Under the pieces are notes generated by a model. That model had not been told where the DNA came from, ran no database searches, and saw only the letters and a program-made list of their open reading frames with translations. The position numbers were made by a program, and so were the translations under genes. Shown piece by piece: positions 33,867 through 43,235 of a stretch of DNA of 64,000 nucleotides (the first letter of the stretch is position 1; the number at the start of each line of letters is the position of its first letter). The stretch spans positions 1-64,000 of the forward strand of contig WLRQ01000003.1 in NCBI GenBank assembly GCA_009697815.1, in the 5' to 3' direction. This DNA comes from Actinomycetota bacterium. GTDB lineage: Bacteria; Actinomycetota; Actinomycetes; S36-B12; CAIYMF01.

Positions 33867-35279
33867 GTGAAGATCCCGCGGCCCGCCGCACCCACGGCCC
33901 CAGGCCCCGCCGGTGGCGTGATGATGCGCTCGATCGGGCTGATCCGTCGCGATCCCCTGGCCTTCCTGGCCCAGATGCGCGAGGCCTACGGCGACGTGCT
34001 GCAGTTTCCGATCCCGTCGCCGCCCACCTACCTGGTGACGGACCCCGAGGCTGTGCGCCGGGTACTGGTCACCAATGCCAAGGGGTATGGCAAACGCACC
34101 TTGCAGTACACGACCCTCTCACTGGTCACCGGGGAGGGTCTGCTCACCGCCGACACCGAGGCCTGGCGGCCACAACGGCGGCTGGTGCAGCCCGCGTTCC
34201 ATCACGCCTCACTCGAACTCGTGGCGACCCACGTGCGCGACGCGGTCGACCGACTCGTCGATCGTTGGGCCGAGCGCGACGGTGAGGTGGTCGATGTCGA
34301 CGAGGCGATGATGCACCTCACCCTCGAGGTCGTGGGTGCCGCACTGTTCGGTGCAGACCTCTCGGGTGACGCCCGTCACCTCGCCGAGGCCACGCTGGAT
34401 GCACTTGAGGTCGTGGTGAAGAAGGCGCGCAGCCCGTTCTCGCTGCCGCTGCGCTTCCCGACTCCCACGAACATCGTGCTCAGACGCGCGGTGAGGGTAC
34501 TCGATAGGGCAGTGGAGTCGATACTTGTTCAGCGGCAAGGGAATCCGCTGATCGATGGTCAGGCGCCACGAGACATGCTCGATCTCCTTCTCGCTGCTCA
34601 CGATGACGATGGTTCTACCCTCTCGCGTCGGCAGATCCGAGATCAGGTGGTCACGTTCATCGTCGCCGGACACGAGACGGTGGCCAGTACCCTCACCTGG
34701 GCGTGGCACCTGCTCTCGACGAACCCCGGCCCGGCACGCCAGCTTCGCGACGAGGTCGACGCGGTGTGCGGCCCCGCGGGCCCCACGTTCGACGATCTCG
34801 CGCGCCTCCCGTGGACGACCGCGGTGCTCGACGAGGTGCTGCGTCTGTATCCGCCGGCCTGGTTGGTGACCCGGCGGTCGTTGGTTCCCGACGTGCTGGC
34901 CGGCGTCGAGATCGCGGCCGGATCTCTCGTGATCGTGAGCCCGTGGCTCGTCCATCGTGATGTGAACGCCTGGCCCGATCCGGAGATATTCGACCCGTCG
35001 CGTTTCCTCGACGAATCCGGGATACGCCGGCGCGATGTGCTCACCTCGCCGGCCTACCTACCGTTCGGCGCCGGGCCGCGGATGTGTATTGGGCGCGATA
35101 TGGCGCTCCTCGAGGGTGTTCTCGTCCTCGCCGGCCTCGCGTGCAGGGTGGACCTCGAGCCGCTCGAGCCGCCTCCGAGAGCCGTGCCGCTGGTGACTAT
35201 CCGTCCGGCGGCAGGGCTTCCGATGCGACTGCGCATCCGCCCCGACCGCGTACGTTCGGGGAGTACCTCTCCGTCCTGA
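33867..35279 (+). CDS. cytochrome P450
   Basis: The 470-residue protein has a proline-rich start (MKIPRPAAPTAPGPAGG) and no membrane anchor. The I-helix oxygen-binding motif is AGHETVAST, the K-helix ExxR is DEVLRLYPPAW, and the haem Cys loop is FGAGPRMCIGRDMAL. The length, the PPAWLVTRRSL segment and the overall pattern resemble CYP102/CYP4-like class enzymes that hydroxylate fatty acids or other lipophilic compounds. No ferredoxin or reductase gene is close by. The GTG at 33867 has TGAGAT about 12 bases upstream. Confidence 0.93.
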   Translation: MKIPRPAAPTAPGPAGGVMMRSIGLIRRDPLAFLAQMREAYGDVLQFPIPSPPTYLVTDPEAVRRVLVTNAKGYGKRTLQYTTLSLVTGEGLLTADTEAWRPQRRLVQPAFHHASLELVATHVRDAVDRLVDRWAERDGEVVDVDEAMMHLTLEVVGAALFGADLSGDARHLAEATLDALEVVVKKARSPFSLPLRFPTPTNIVLRRAVRVLDRAVESILVQRQGNPLIDGQAPRDMLDLLLAAHDDDGSTLSRRQIRDQVVTFIVAGHETVASTLTWAWHLLSTNPGPARQLRDEVDAVCGPAGPTFDDLARLPWTTAVLDEVLRLYPPAWLVTRRSLVPDVLAGVEIAAGSLVIVSPWLVHRDVNAWPDPEIFDPSRFLDESGIRRRDVLTSPAYLPFGAGPRMCIGRDMALLEGVLVLAGLACRVDLEPLEPPPRAVPLVTIRPAAGLPMRLRIRPDRVRSGSTSPS

Positions 35280-35301
35280 TCATCGACGTGCGAGGCAGTG
35301 A

Positions 35302-35700
35302 TTAGCGCTGACGTGCGGCCCAGTCGCGCACAATGTCGCGCACCGAGAGCATGCCGCTGACCTCATTGCCCTCGAGCACCACGAGATGCCGGAATCCGCC
35401 TCGCATCATGGCGTCTGCGGCCTGGCCCAGCGTCCAGTCCGAGGTCGCGTAGACGATGTCGGTGGTCTGGTGTTCCTGTGCCGTCTCGATGTCGGGGTCT
35501 TGCCCCGCCGCGATCGAGACCAGGATGTCGCGTTCGGTGATGATGCCCGCGCCCGCGCTGTCGGTGTCGATCACGACGGCGGCTCCGACCTTGCGGTCGG
35601 TCATGGCCTGCGCGATCTGACGCAGGGTGTGGCCCGGTCCGACGGTGAGGACCTCGCGATTCATCGAGGTGGCCACAGTGGTGTTCTCATCGATCTGCAT
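35302..35700 (-). CDS. tandem CBS-domain protein
   Basis: The 132-residue protein is two CBS motifs (a Bateman module) and nothing else: TVGPGHTLRQIAQAMTDRKVGAAVVID... GIITERDIL, then ATSDWTLGQAADAMMRGGFRHLVVLEG... GMLSVRDIVRDW. Such proteins bind AMP, ATP or S-adenosyl compounds and regulate partner enzymes. Good SD (GGAAGGGAG) before the ATG at 35700. It diverges from the membrane protein gene to its right; no partner is evident. Confidence 0.88.
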   Translation of the reverse strand: MQIDENTTVATSMNREVLTVGPGHTLRQIAQAMTDRKVGAAVVIDTDSAGAGIITERDILVSIAAGQDPDIETAQEHQTTDIVYATSDWTLGQAADAMMRGGFRHLVVLEGNEVSGMLSVRDIVRDWAARQR

Positions 35701-35809
35701 GTGGGCTCCCTTCCGATCTGGGTCAAGAACCCGACTGTGACAGTGTTCTCAGGGAGTGTCCATCACAATCGCACAATCGGTGCTCCCCATCGTCATGGAC
35801 ACTGGTGGC

Positions 35810-36649
35810 ATGACCAAGGGCTGGAGCGACACGCGAGCCCTCCTCATCGCCCTGATGTGGATCCCCGCGACCCTCTGGCTCGACCGCTCGGTCTCAACCG
35901 CCGGCCAGCTCGCTCTGGGGGCCCTCACCTGGGTTCTGCTGCTGTGGTGGCTCTCGCACGAGCGTGACCTCGTCCGGGCCCAGACCCTCGTGGTGGTTGT
36001 GCTCGCGACGATCGTGGAGTACGTCTTCTCAGGCTGGTTGGGGGTGTATCTCTACCGGCTCGACCATGTGCCCGCCTATGTCCCGCCGGGCCACGGCTTG
36101 GTCTACCTCGCTGCCTTGACCTTCGGCCGACTGCCAGCGGTCCGCCGCCACGCGTCGCTGGCAATCAAGGCCACTGTGGTGCTGGCCGGCGCCTGGGCAC
36201 TGTGGGGACTCGCGCTTTCGCCCCGTCGCGATGTGCTCGGATTCCTCTGGTACCTATGCCTTCTCGGCTTCTTGCGTTGGGGCAGGTCGACTCTGCTCTA
36301 CGTCGGCGCGTTCGTCGCGGTGAGTTACCTGGAGATCCTGGGCACGACCTGGGGCGTATGGACCTGGCAGCCCGTCGACACGATCATGGGCTGGGTGTCG
36401 ATGGGCAACCCGCCGAGTATCGCCGCGGGAGGCTATGGCTGGTTCGACCTCTACGCGGTGCTGCTGGCACCTGCGCTGGTGCGGCTGTACCGAACTCGTC
36501 GCGGGCGTCCGCGTCCCACCGGGCTAGCGCAGGGCAGAGATCACGAGGTCGTGGAGCAGCCCGTTGGTCGAGACGCCACTGCCGCGATCGGGGCCGTCGA
36601 TGCCATCGACACCGGTGAAGCGTCCACCCGCCTCGGTGACCACGAGTGA
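35810..36649 (+). CDS. polytopic membrane protein, unknown
   Basis: About 279 residues with roughly seven hydrophobic helices (from TRALLIALMWIPATLWL, TWVLLLWWLS, TLVVVVLATIVEYVFSGWLGVYLY and others) and charged or aromatic turns such as HVPAYVPPGHGLVYL and ETLGTTWGVWTWQP-like stretches. Earlier in-frame starts at 35756 and 35795 are possible; none has a clear SD. The last 42 codons run antisense to hisN, and this hydrophilic tail may be an accident of a shifted stop. Family not recognised. Confidence 0.6.
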   Translation: MTKGWSDTRALLIALMWIPATLWLDRSVSTAGQLALGALTWVLLLWWLSHERDLVRAQTLVVVVLATIVEYVFSGWLGVYLYRLDHVPAYVPPGHGLVYLAALTFGRLPAVRRHASLAIKATVVLAGAWALWGLALSPRRDVLGFLWYLCLLGFLRWGRSTLLYVGAFVAVSYLEILGTTWGVWTWQPVDTIMGWVSMGNPPSIAAGGYGWFDLYAVLLAPALVRLYRTRRGRPRPTGLAQGRDHEVVEQPVGRDATAAIGAVDAIDTGEASTRLGDHE

Positions 36650-37315
36650 CACCCCCGCGACGTCGTAGAGGTTGAGTTCGGGCTCGGCGGCGATATCGAC
36701 CGATCCCTCGGCAACCAGGACATGGCTCCAGAAGTCGCCGTAGGCACGTGTGCGCCAGACCGAGGCCATGAGGGAATCCCACTGGGGCTGCCGATTCTGG
36801 GGCACCCAGGTGATGTCGGAGTAGGACAGTGACGCGTCGGCGAGCGCAGACACCTGGGAGACGGCGAGCTGGCGCGGGTGTGCTGATCCGGGCTCGGTGA
36901 CCCAAGCACCCCCTCCGAGCGTGGCCCACCAGCGCCGTGCCAGTGCCGGAGCGGAGACGACCCCGACGATGATGCGACCGTCGGCGTCCTGCAGCCCGAT
37001 CACCGTGGCCCACACGGGAACTCCGCGCACGAAGTTCTTCGTGCCATCCACGGGGTCGACGATCCATCGTCGGCCGTTCACGCCCGCGATCTCGCCGTAC
37101 TCCTCCCCGAGCACCCCGTCGTGCTGGCGCTCGGCCTCGACCAGATCGCGAACCGCGCGCTCGACGGCCTTGTCGGCGTCGCTCACGGGGGTGAGGTCGG
37201 GTTTGGTTTCCACGACGAGGTCGCGGGCGTTGAACCTGTCCATCGTGATGGCATCCGCGCGGTCGGCCATGAGCATGGCCAGCGCGAGATCTGACGAGTG
37301 CGGGGTTGTGGTCAC
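36524..37315 (-). CDS. hisN: histidinol-phosphatase, inositol-monophosphatase family
   Basis: The 263-residue Mg-dependent phosphatase has metal-site motifs GVLGEEYGE, RWIVDPVDGTKNFVRGVPVWA (the DPIDGT motif) and ELNLYDVAGVSLVVTEAGGRFT. The combination YSDITWVPQNRQPQW is typical of actinobacterial HisN, which dephosphorylates histidinol phosphate in histidine synthesis; a general inositol or fructose bisphosphatase role is the alternative. The GTG at 37315 has TAGCCT seven bases upstream. Its 3' end overlaps a convergent gene by 126 bases. Confidence 0.87.
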   Translation of the reverse strand: MTTTPHSSDLALAMLMADRADAITMDRFNARDLVVETKPDLTPVSDADKAVERAVRDLVEAERQHDGVLGEEYGEIAGVNGRRWIVDPVDGTKNFVRGVPVWATVIGLQDADGRIIVGVVSAPALARRWWATLGGGAWVTEPGSAHPRQLAVSQVSALADASLSYSDITWVPQNRQPQWDSLMASVWRTRAYGDFWSHVLVAEGSVDIAAEPELNLYDVAGVSLVVTEAGGRFTGVDGIDGPDRGSGVSTNGLLHDLVISALR

Positions 37316-37322
37316 GTGCGCG

Positions 37323-37328
37323 AGGCTA
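37323..37328 (-). promoter_or_regulatory. -10 box of a leaderless hisN transcript
   Basis: TAGCCT on the minus strand ends seven bases before the GTG at 37315. Confidence 0.5.
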
Positions 37329-37418
37329 CCGGGACTGACGCGTTCTCCGAGCGAGTCCCTCAAGACGACGGTGTCGCGTAGCGTCGGGAGCCAGAGCGCA
37401 ACGAGCCGGAGGCCGCAC

Positions 37419-37895
37419 ATGTTCGACACCATCCTGGGTTTACCCCTACACCCGCTCGTCGTGCACGTGGTCGTGGTGCTGCTGCCGCTGGCCTGCGTCG
37501 GGGCGGTCGCCATCGCGATTGTGCCGGGGTGGAACCGGCGCTTCGGGATTCTCGTCGTGGGGTGTGCGTTCGTCGCCACCGGCGCCGCAGTGTTGGCCAA
37601 GGAGAGCGGCGAGCGACTCGCCTCCAGGGTGGGGCTCCCGATCACTCACGCTGCTGAGGCGAAGTGGGTACCGGTGTTCTCGGGCCTGTTGTTCCTGGCG
37701 GTGGCCGCCCTGTGGTGGTACGACCGGTCCCAGCCTGAGCGTCGTGCGAATGTCACGAAGGCGATCGCGGTCGTCACGGTCGTCGTGGCCGTAATCGCAC
37801 TGGGGTGGGTTGCCGTGGCTGGGCACTCCGGAGCCACCGACGTATGGACGAAGGTCATCCAGAGCACGACCCCAGGGGCCTACCCGTCAGAGTGA
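37419..37895 (+). CDS. DUF2231 membrane protein
   Basis: The 158-residue protein has four transmembrane helices and the family opening MFDTILGLPLHPLVVHVVVVLLPLA. His pairs (LHPLVVH at the first helix, GLPITHAAEAKW between helices 2 and 3) are conserved in DUF2231 and suggest metal or haem contact, though the role is not established. Strong SD GGAGG before the ATG at 37419. Diverges from hisN. Confidence 0.85.
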   Translation: MFDTILGLPLHPLVVHVVVVLLPLACVGAVAIAIVPGWNRRFGILVVGCAFVATGAAVLAKESGERLASRVGLPITHAAEAKWVPVFSGLLFLAVAALWWYDRSQPERRANVTKAIAVVTVVVAVIALGWVAVAGHSGATDVWTKVIQSTTPGAYPSE

Positions 37896-37911
37896 GCGAG
37901 CCTGGTTCCCG

Positions 37912-38955
37912 CTAGCGGGGGGACTCATCGAGCGGCGGAGTGTCGTCGGTGCCGGCTCGGCTTCGCAGGAGGCGGCGCAGGGATACCAGGCGCGCTTGGC
38001 CACCACTGCCGGCGCGTCCGAGGGCCACCCAGTCGTCGAGGCCACACTCGACCTCGTCATGGGTGCAGGCGCGGGGACATTGCTCGGTGCCCGCACCGAG
38101 ATCAGGGAAGGCGAGGATCACCCGTTGCGGATCGACATGGGCCAGCCCGAATGAGCGAACGCCCGGAGTGTCGACCACCCATCCACCGCTCGGAAGTCGA
38201 AGTGCCACAGCCGATGTCGAGGTGTGACGTCCCCTTCCGGTGACCTCATTGACATGGCCGGTGGTGCGCGCCGCGTCCGGAACGAGAGCGTTGACGAGGG
38301 TGGACTTCCCCACGCCCGAGTGCCCGATCAGAACTGAGACCCGGCCTGAGAGTCGCTCGAGGAGGGCGGCGACCTCGATCGGGTCTGTGCCGTCCTGGCG
38401 GGTCACGACGAAGGGGACGTCGAGCGCACCGTAGGACTCGAGCAGTGAGTTGGCGGGGCGCAAGTCGCTCTTGGTGAGAACCAGGAGGGGTGAGAGGCCC
38501 GAGTCGTAGGCCGCGACGAGGCAGCGGTCGATCATGCGCGGACGGGGTTCGGGATCGGCTAGCGCAGTGACCAGCACCAGTTGGTCGGCATTGGCCACGA
38601 GCACGCGCTCGATCGGATCCTCATCGTCGGCACTGCGGCGCAAGGAGGTCGTGCGGGTCTCGACCCGTACGACGCGCGCGAGGGTGTCGGGGGTGCCGCT
38701 GAGATCACCAACCAGGGCGACGCGGTCGCCGACGACGACGCCCTTGCGGCCGAGCTCGCGGGCCTTGACCGCGTAGACCTCTACCCCGGGATCGTCAGGG
38801 AGCCCGAGAACGATCGTGAACCGCCCGCGGTCGACGGCGACCACGAAGCCGCCTCCGGCATCGTCGTGGCTCGGGCGCTCTTTGCTCCGCGGCCGCGATT
38901 TGCCCCGCCCGGGGCGAATCCGGACGTCGTCCTCGTCGAGCTCGCGGCGGCTCAC
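37912..38955 (-). CDS. rsgA: ribosome small-subunit-dependent GTPase A
   Basis: The 347-residue circularly permuted GTPase has an OB-fold N-terminal part ([26 protein letters not shown]... [11 protein letters not shown]), then G4 VLTKSDL, G1 [14 protein letters not shown] and G3 DTPGV (order G4-G1-G3). The C-terminal zinc knuckle is [12 protein letters not shown]. The basic N-terminal extension ([14 protein letters not shown]) is typical of actinobacteria. It releases late-assembly factors from the 30S subunit. The GTG at 38955 overlaps the aroA stop in GTGA, so the two are translationally coupled. Confidence 0.94.
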   Translation of the reverse strand: MSRRELDEDDVRIRPGRGKSRPRSKERPSHDDAGGGFVVAVDRGRFTIVLGLPDDPGVEVYAVKARELGRKGVVVGDRVALVGDLSGTPDTLARVVRVETRTTSLRRSADDEDPIERVLVANADQLVLVTALADPEPRPRMIDRCLVAAYDSGLSPLLVLTKSDLRPANSLLESYGALDVPFVVTRQDGTDPIEVAALLERLSGRVSVLIGHSGVGKSTLVNALVPDAARTTGHVNEVTGRGRHTSTSAVALRLPSGGWVVDTPGVRSFGLAHVDPQRVILAFPDLGAGTEQCPRACTHDEVECGLDDWVALGRAGSGGQARLVSLRRLLRSRAGTDDTPPLDESPR

Positions 38956-40307
38956 GCGGTGCGGCCGCCCTGGCCGAGCATGGCCTGCCACATACCGGGG
39001 AAGTCCGGAAGGGTCTTGCCCGTCGTGGCGATGTCGACGACCTCGACCCCCGGAATCACCAGCCCGATCACGGCTCCCGCGGTGGCCATGCGGTGGTCGT
39101 CGTAAGTCTGGAAGAGTCCGCCATGGAGGGGCCGTGGACGGATCACCAGTGAATCGGGAGTCTCCTCGACGTCGCCCCCGAGGCCAGTGATCTCGCGTGC
39201 CAGGGCCGCGAGTCGATCGGTCTCGTGCCCGCGCAGGTGTCCGATCCCGCGCAGGTGGGACGGGGTGGAGGCCAGGGCGCAGATCGCCGCGAGCACGGGG
39301 GTGAGCTCGCCGACATCGCGCAGGTCGGCGTCGAGCCCGATCAGCGTGTCACCGCCGCGAACGGTCAGCCTTGCTCCTCCGAGCCCTGTTCGTCCGAGCC
39401 CTGTGCCTGCGGCTTCTGTGCCGGTGAACTCCACGTGTGCGCCCATGTGCACGAGGAGTCGGCGCAGGGCGTCACCGGCCTGTGTCGTGTGCGCTGGCCA
39501 TCCCGGCACGGTGACCGACCCGCCCGTGACGACCGCTGCGGCGAGGAACGGTGCGGCGTTGGAGAGGTCGGGCTCGACGTGCCGGTCGAGTGCGTGGATC
39601 GGGCCGGGCCTGACCGTCCACGACGCCGAGGTGGGGTCGTCGGCGTCGACCTCGACGTCGACCCCGTGCTCGCGGAGCAGATCGACGCTCATCTCGATAT
39701 GCGGCATCGAGGGCACGGGTGCCCCCCGGTGGTGCACCACGAGTCCGCGTTCGAATCGGGGGGCCGAGAGCAGCAACGCACTCACGAACTGGCTCGAGGC
39801 GGAGGCATCGAGGGTGACCTCACCACCGCGAACCGAGCCGGTTCCCTTGACGGTGAACGGGAGTGTGCGACGGGCATCGTCGTCGATGAACACGCCGAGG
39901 GATTCCAGGGCGCTGATGACGCCCCCCATGGGTCTGACTCGGGCCCGAGGGTCGCCGTCGAACCTGGTGTCGCCATGGGCGAGGGCTGCTACCGGGGGCA
40001 TGAAGCGCATCACGGTGCCGGCGAGGCCGCAGTCGATGTGGGCAGGACCGAGCAATGCCGCCGGATCGATCGCGAGGGATTCGTCGCTCTCGAGGCCCCG
40101 GATCCCGACCCCGAGTGCCTCCAGGGCCTTGCCCATCAAGATCGTGTCACGTGCTCGCAGGGCACCGGAGATCCGCGAGGGTCCGTCGGCCAGCGCAGCC
40201 AGGATGAGCGCTCGGTTGGTGAGCGACTTTGATCCGGGCACGCAGACCACGGCATCGACCGGCCCGAGTGCCAGCGGTGCCGGCCACGGATGGTCGTCTG
40301 ATCCCAC
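38952..40307 (-). CDS. aroA: 3-phosphoshikimate 1-carboxyvinyltransferase (EPSP synthase)
   Basis: The 451-residue enzyme converts shikimate-3-phosphate and PEP to EPSP in the chorismate pathway. Signatures are [38 protein letters not shown] (with LAGTVMR where sensitive class I enzymes have LGNAGTAMR) and the C-terminal [15 protein letters not shown]. The GTG at 40307 is chosen because TACGAT lies seven bases upstream, as in other leaderless genes here; a 14-residue longer form from an ATG at 40349 has no SD. Confidence 0.94.
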   Translation of the reverse strand: MGSDDHPWPAPLALGPVDAVVCVPGSKSLTNRALILAALADGPSRISGALRARDTILMGKALEALGVGIRGLESDESLAIDPAALLGPAHIDCGLAGTVMRFMPPVAALAHGDTRFDGDPRARVRPMGGVISALESLGVFIDDDARRTLPFTVKGTGSVRGGEVTLDASASSQFVSALLLSAPRFERGLVVHHRGAPVPSMPHIEMSVDLLREHGVDVEVDADDPTSASWTVRPGPIHALDRHVEPDLSNAAPFLAAAVVTGGSVTVPGWPAHTTQAGDALRRLLVHMGAHVEFTGTEAAGTGLGRTGLGGARLTVRGGDTLIGLDADLRDVGELTPVLAAICALASTPSHLRGIGHLRGHETDRLAALAREITGLGGDVEETPDSLVIRPRPLHGGLFQTYDDHRMATAGAVIGLVIPGVEVVDIATTGKTLPDFPGMWQAMLGQGGRTA

Positions 40308-40314
40308 GGCCCGA

Positions 40315-40320
40315 ATCGTA
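40315..40320 (-). promoter_or_regulatory. -10 box of a leaderless aroA-rsgA transcript
   Basis: TACGAT on the minus strand ends seven bases before the GTG at 40307. Confidence 0.5.
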
Positions 40321-40388
40321 CTTGTTCGCGGGCCACTCCTTTCCGACATCGGCCCGTCGGCTCGCTCCGATACGGCATGCTCGCCTCC

Positions 40389-41195
40389 ATGTGTGGGAGG
40401 TATGCGGCCAGTCGCAACGTCGACGACCTCAGGGTGGAGTTCGAGCTAGCGGCGGTTCCCGAGCGCGCACTAGCCCCAGATTGGAACGTCGCGCCCACCA
40501 AGGAGGTCTACGCCGTCATCGGGCGCCAGGGGCCCGGGGGTGCTGGCGGGTCCGAGGTTCGTCGTGAGCTCGCGATCGCGCGCTGGGGGCTGGTGCCCTC
40601 CTGGGCCAAGGACCCTTCGATCGGCAACCGAATGATCAACGCCCGTGCAGAGACGGTCGACTCCAAGCCCGCGTTTCGGCGTGCGTTCGCCAAGCGACGC
40701 TGCCTGGTGCCGGCGGATGGCTACTACGAGTGGTACATCCCGTCCCAGGGCCCGACAGGACGTGGCTCGCGGCCGCTCAAGCAGCCGTTCCTTATTCATC
40801 GGGCCGACGGCGGAATGATGGCCATGGCGGGTCTCTACGAGATCTGGCGCGATCCCTCGCGGGCACAGGATGACTCCCCAGACGATGCCGAGGGCTGGCT
40901 CACGACAGTCACGGTGATCACCACTGCCGCGGAGGTGGCTATCGGCCAGATCCACGACCGCATGCCGCTACTCCTCGAGCGCGACCGCTGGAACCGGTGG
41001 CTCGACCCTTCATTCGACGGCTCCCAGGGTGATCTCCGTGATCTCCTCCGACCTCCTGTGCCGGGGGCACTCGAGGCCCATCCGGTCTCGACGGCGGTGA
41101 ACTCCGTCCGCAACAACGGGCCAGATCTCCTCCTGCCGATCGGGGCCGAGGTCGAGGTCGCCGTCGAAGAGCAGGACGCGCCCGGTCTGTTCTGA
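40389..41195 (+). CDS. SOS-response-associated peptidase (SRAP/HMCES/YedK)
   Basis: The 268-residue protein starts MCGRY: after Met removal the Cys becomes the N-terminal residue that forms a thiazolidine crosslink with abasic sites in single-stranded DNA, so the ATG at 40389 is the required start even though the frame extends 12 bases upstream. Other motifs are [45 protein letters not shown] and the active His of [12 protein letters not shown]. It shields abasic sites during replication. It lies between aroA and sigR, as in many actinobacteria. Confidence 0.94.
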   Translation: MCGRYAASRNVDDLRVEFELAAVPERALAPDWNVAPTKEVYAVIGRQGPGGAGGSEVRRELAIARWGLVPSWAKDPSIGNRMINARAETVDSKPAFRRAFAKRRCLVPADGYYEWYIPSQGPTGRGSRPLKQPFLIHRADGGMMAMAGLYEIWRDPSRAQDDSPDDAEGWLTTVTVITTAAEVAIGQIHDRMPLLLERDRWNRWLDPSFDGSQGDLRDLLRPPVPGALEAHPVSTAVNSVRNNGPDLLLPIGAEVEVAVEEQDAPGLF

Positions 41196-41235
41196 GGTGT
41201 GTGGTCGGAGGGTATGCCCCGCTGTGGCAGGCCGG

Positions 41236-41262
41236 GGAATGTCGGGGGTGGTCGCGGTTGTT
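41236..41262 (+). promoter_or_regulatory. candidate SigR autoregulatory promoter
   Basis: GGGAAT (41235-41240) is followed after 19 bases by GTT (41260-41262); another GTT lies at 16 bases. The SigR/SigH consensus is GGAAT-N18-GTT. It sits about 40 bases upstream of the long-form GTG start of sigR. Confidence 0.5.
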
Positions 41263-41300
41263 GGCACCGAGTACCGATGCCGCCCAGGAGAGGGGCCACT

Positions 41301-42023
41301 GTGCTCGTCCTCACGACTTTCGAGGATCGTCTTGGACTGCTTGAGCAGGTCAGCGGTGCGTCCGCGCCACTACGCTCTGCCCTGATGACCCAGGACAGCG
41401 CTCCCGAGACCCCTGCCGACGACGTCGTCGAGACCCTCGACGAGCGCAACGCGCGGTTCGAGCGTGACGCCCTCCCTTTCCTCGATCAGCTCTACGCTGC
41501 GGCACTGCGGATGACGCGCAACCCCTCGGATGCCGAGGATGTGCTTCAGGAGACCTTCGTCCGCGCCTTCTCGGCCTTTCACCAGTACCGCGACGGCACC
41601 AATCTCAAGGCCTGGCTCTATCGGATCCTCACCAACACCTTCATCAACGGCTATCGCAAGAAGCAGCGTGAGCCGCTGCAGTCCAACACCGATGACATCG
41701 AGGACTGGCAGATGGCCCGAGCCGAGGCGCACACCTCGACCGGTCTGCGGTCCGCCGAGGCCGAGGCCCTCGACCATCTGCCCGATTCCGATGTCAAGGA
41801 TGCACTTCAGGCCATCCCGGAGGACTTCCGCATCGCGGTCTACCTCGCTGATGTCGAGGGCTTTGCCTACAAAGAGATCGCCGAGATCATGGGTACGCCC
41901 ATCGGCACGGTGATGTCACGGCTCCACCGCGGGAGACGCCTCTTGCGCGATCTGCTCGAGGACTACGCCCGCGAGCGTGGCTTCGTCCCGGCTGCGGCGC
42001 AATCGGCTGGTGAGGGTTCATGA
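41301..42023 (+). CDS. sigR: thiol-oxidative-stress sigma factor SigR/SigH (ECF)
   Basis: The core protein begins at ATG 41385 (212 residues). Region 2 is [26 protein letters not shown] with the -10-contacting [22 protein letters not shown]. Region 4 is [48 protein letters not shown]. The ATG has no Shine-Dalgarno, whereas an in-frame GTG at 41301 has AGGAGAGG eight bases upstream and adds 28 residues, so I annotate the long form. Streptomyces makes a comparable extended, unstable SigR' from its induced promoter. It drives thioredoxin and mycothiol genes when RsrA is oxidised. Overlaps rsrA in ATGA. Confidence 0.9.
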   Translation: MLVLTTFEDRLGLLEQVSGASAPLRSALMTQDSAPETPADDVVETLDERNARFERDALPFLDQLYAAALRMTRNPSDAEDVLQETFVRAFSAFHQYRDGTNLKAWLYRILTNTFINGYRKKQREPLQSNTDDIEDWQMARAEAHTSTGLRSAEAEALDHLPDSDVKDALQAIPEDFRIAVYLADVEGFAYKEIAEIMGTPIGTVMSRLHRGRRLLRDLLEDYARERGFVPAAAQSAGEGS

Positions 42024-42310
42024 GTTGCGGCGGCCACCACGACACGCCCTGTGGCGAGGTCCTCGACGCAGTCTCGGCTTATCTCGACGGTGAGATGACC
42101 GAGCACGAGCGCGAGCGGATCTCCACCCATGTCGAGGAGTGCAGCCCGTGCCTGCGCGAGGTGGGGATCTACCAGGAGGTCAAGCTGCTCGTCGCACGTT
42201 CCTGCGGGTGTGATCACGTGCCCGAGGAGGTCCGGTCGCGGGTCCTGGGCCGCATACGCGCGGTCTCGGTCCAATGGCGTACCGACTCTCTCGACCCATC
42301 CGAGAGCTGA
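42020..42310 (+). CDS. rsrA: redox-sensing zinc anti-sigma factor RsrA/RshA
   Basis: The 96-residue ZAS-family protein has the zinc motif H37-x3-C41-x2-C44 in [10 protein letters not shown] plus C3 and C11 (MSCGG and TPCGEV). This is the same spacing as S. coelicolor RsrA, in which oxidation of these thiols to a disulphide expels zinc and frees SigR. Start codon overlaps the sigR stop. A long terminator hairpin follows. Confidence 0.95.
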   Translation: MSCGGHHDTPCGEVLDAVSAYLDGEMTEHERERISTHVEECSPCLREVGIYQEVKLLVARSCGCDHVPEEVRSRVLGRIRAVSVQWRTDSLDPSES

Positions 42311-42325
42311 CCTGGCCCGAGAATG

Positions 42326-42358
42326 ACGATGGCCCACCCCATGGGGGTGGGCCATCGT
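42326..42358. terminator. bidirectional terminator between rsrA and the bL37 gene
   Basis: ACGATGGCCCACCCC and its exact complement form a 15-bp stem around ATG. It separates the converging sigR-rsrA and bL37 genes. Confidence 0.8.
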
Positions 42359-42381
42359 GAGGATCGGGGGGTGCTACTGCC

Positions 42382-42456
42382 TCAGGCGTTCGGGCGGTTG
42401 CCGTGGTTGGCCCCGCTCTTCTTGCGGCTACGACGCTTGCGACCACGCTTGCTCAT
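42382..42456 (-). CDS. 24-residue ribosomal protein bL37 (AURKAIP1/COX24-type)
   Basis: The very short basic protein MSKRGRKRRSRKKSGANHG (then NRPNA) matches mycobacterial bL37, a 24-residue peptide of the 50S subunit, in length and pattern (KRGRKxRxRKxSxANHGxRPN). AGGAG stands seven bases before the ATG at 42456. It is near sigH/sigR in mycobacteria too. It is too short for most gene finders. Confidence 0.9.
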   Translation of the reverse strand: MSKRGRKRRSRKKSGANHGNRPNA

Positions 42457-42563
42457 GACTGGCTCCTGTGTGTACCGACGCTGAGGACTATGGGCCGGCA
42501 GTATGCCCGGCCTCGTGGCGGTCAGTCTCCCACACCGGGTGACCTCCCGGCGACGGCAGGTGC

Positions 42564-43235
42564 TCAACCTGCCAATCGACGGTTGACCGCGGCCAGCACC
42601 GACCGGGCCACTGCGTCCTCGGCATCGCCGCGAACAAGGGCGCTGCCGCACAGGATTTGGTCGCCGAGGCGGGGAATAGTCACATTCACCGTGGTGACGG
42701 CGACTTCGCGCGTACCCATCTCCAACACCTGGGAGGTCTCGATCTGTGCGGGGATGCCGAGGAGATCGGTGAGTGCGGCCAGAGTGGCCGTGGCCACGAT
42801 GCGGGCCCGGTGGACCTGGGAGGACGGCCCGCTGGCGCGACCGGAGAAGACGCTGCCCGCGATGGCGAGCACCACCGAGATCTCGCTCTCGCCCTCACTG
42901 TTGCGCACCGTGATGCTCGTGAGGGCGGGGCGGGGGAGTGACTGCTCGGCTGGCTCCGCATCGGAGGGCGTCGATGTCGCGCCTCCGGGGACATCGGAGT
43001 TGTCGTCGGCGATCTGGACGACGCTCACGATTCGGTGGTCGATGTCGAGGTCGAACTGCGCCATGGCGACGGACTGCACGTCACGGACGACCTGCTTGGC
43101 CGCTTTGCCGGGGCTGGCAAGGACGTGTACCTCGGTGGGTCGGGCGTCGGGGCCGGTCACGACGCTCGCCTCGCGGATCCCGGGGATCGCGCGGAGCGAC
43201 ACCTCGAGCTCGGGGAGCAGGCGCAGTGCGGTCAT
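42564..43235 (-). CDS. conserved-type hypothetical, second gene of a two-gene unit
   Basis: The 223-residue protein has two alpha/beta halves joined by a Pro/Ser/Thr-rich linker near residue 80-95. The N-terminal half (LLPELEVSLRAIPGIREASVVTGPDARPTEVHVLAS... KQVVRDVQSVAMAQFDLDIDHRIVSVVQI) looks like a small ferredoxin-like or ACT-like domain. The second (ITVRNSEGESEISVVLAIAGSVFSG... RIVATATLAALTDLLG) is a second alpha/beta domain ending RGDAEDAVARSVLAAVNRRL. No signal peptide or membrane helix. Overlaps the upstream gene in ATGA. I do not recognise a named family. Confidence 0.65.
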   Translation of the reverse strand: MTALRLLPELEVSLRAIPGIREASVVTGPDARPTEVHVLASPGKAAKQVVRDVQSVAMAQFDLDIDHRIVSVVQIADDNSDVPGGATSTPSDAEPAEQSLPRPALTSITVRNSEGESEISVVLAIAGSVFSGRASGPSSQVHRARIVATATLAALTDLLGIPAQIETSQVLEMGTREVAVTTVNVTIPRLGDQILCGSALVRGDAEDAVARSVLAAVNRRLAG

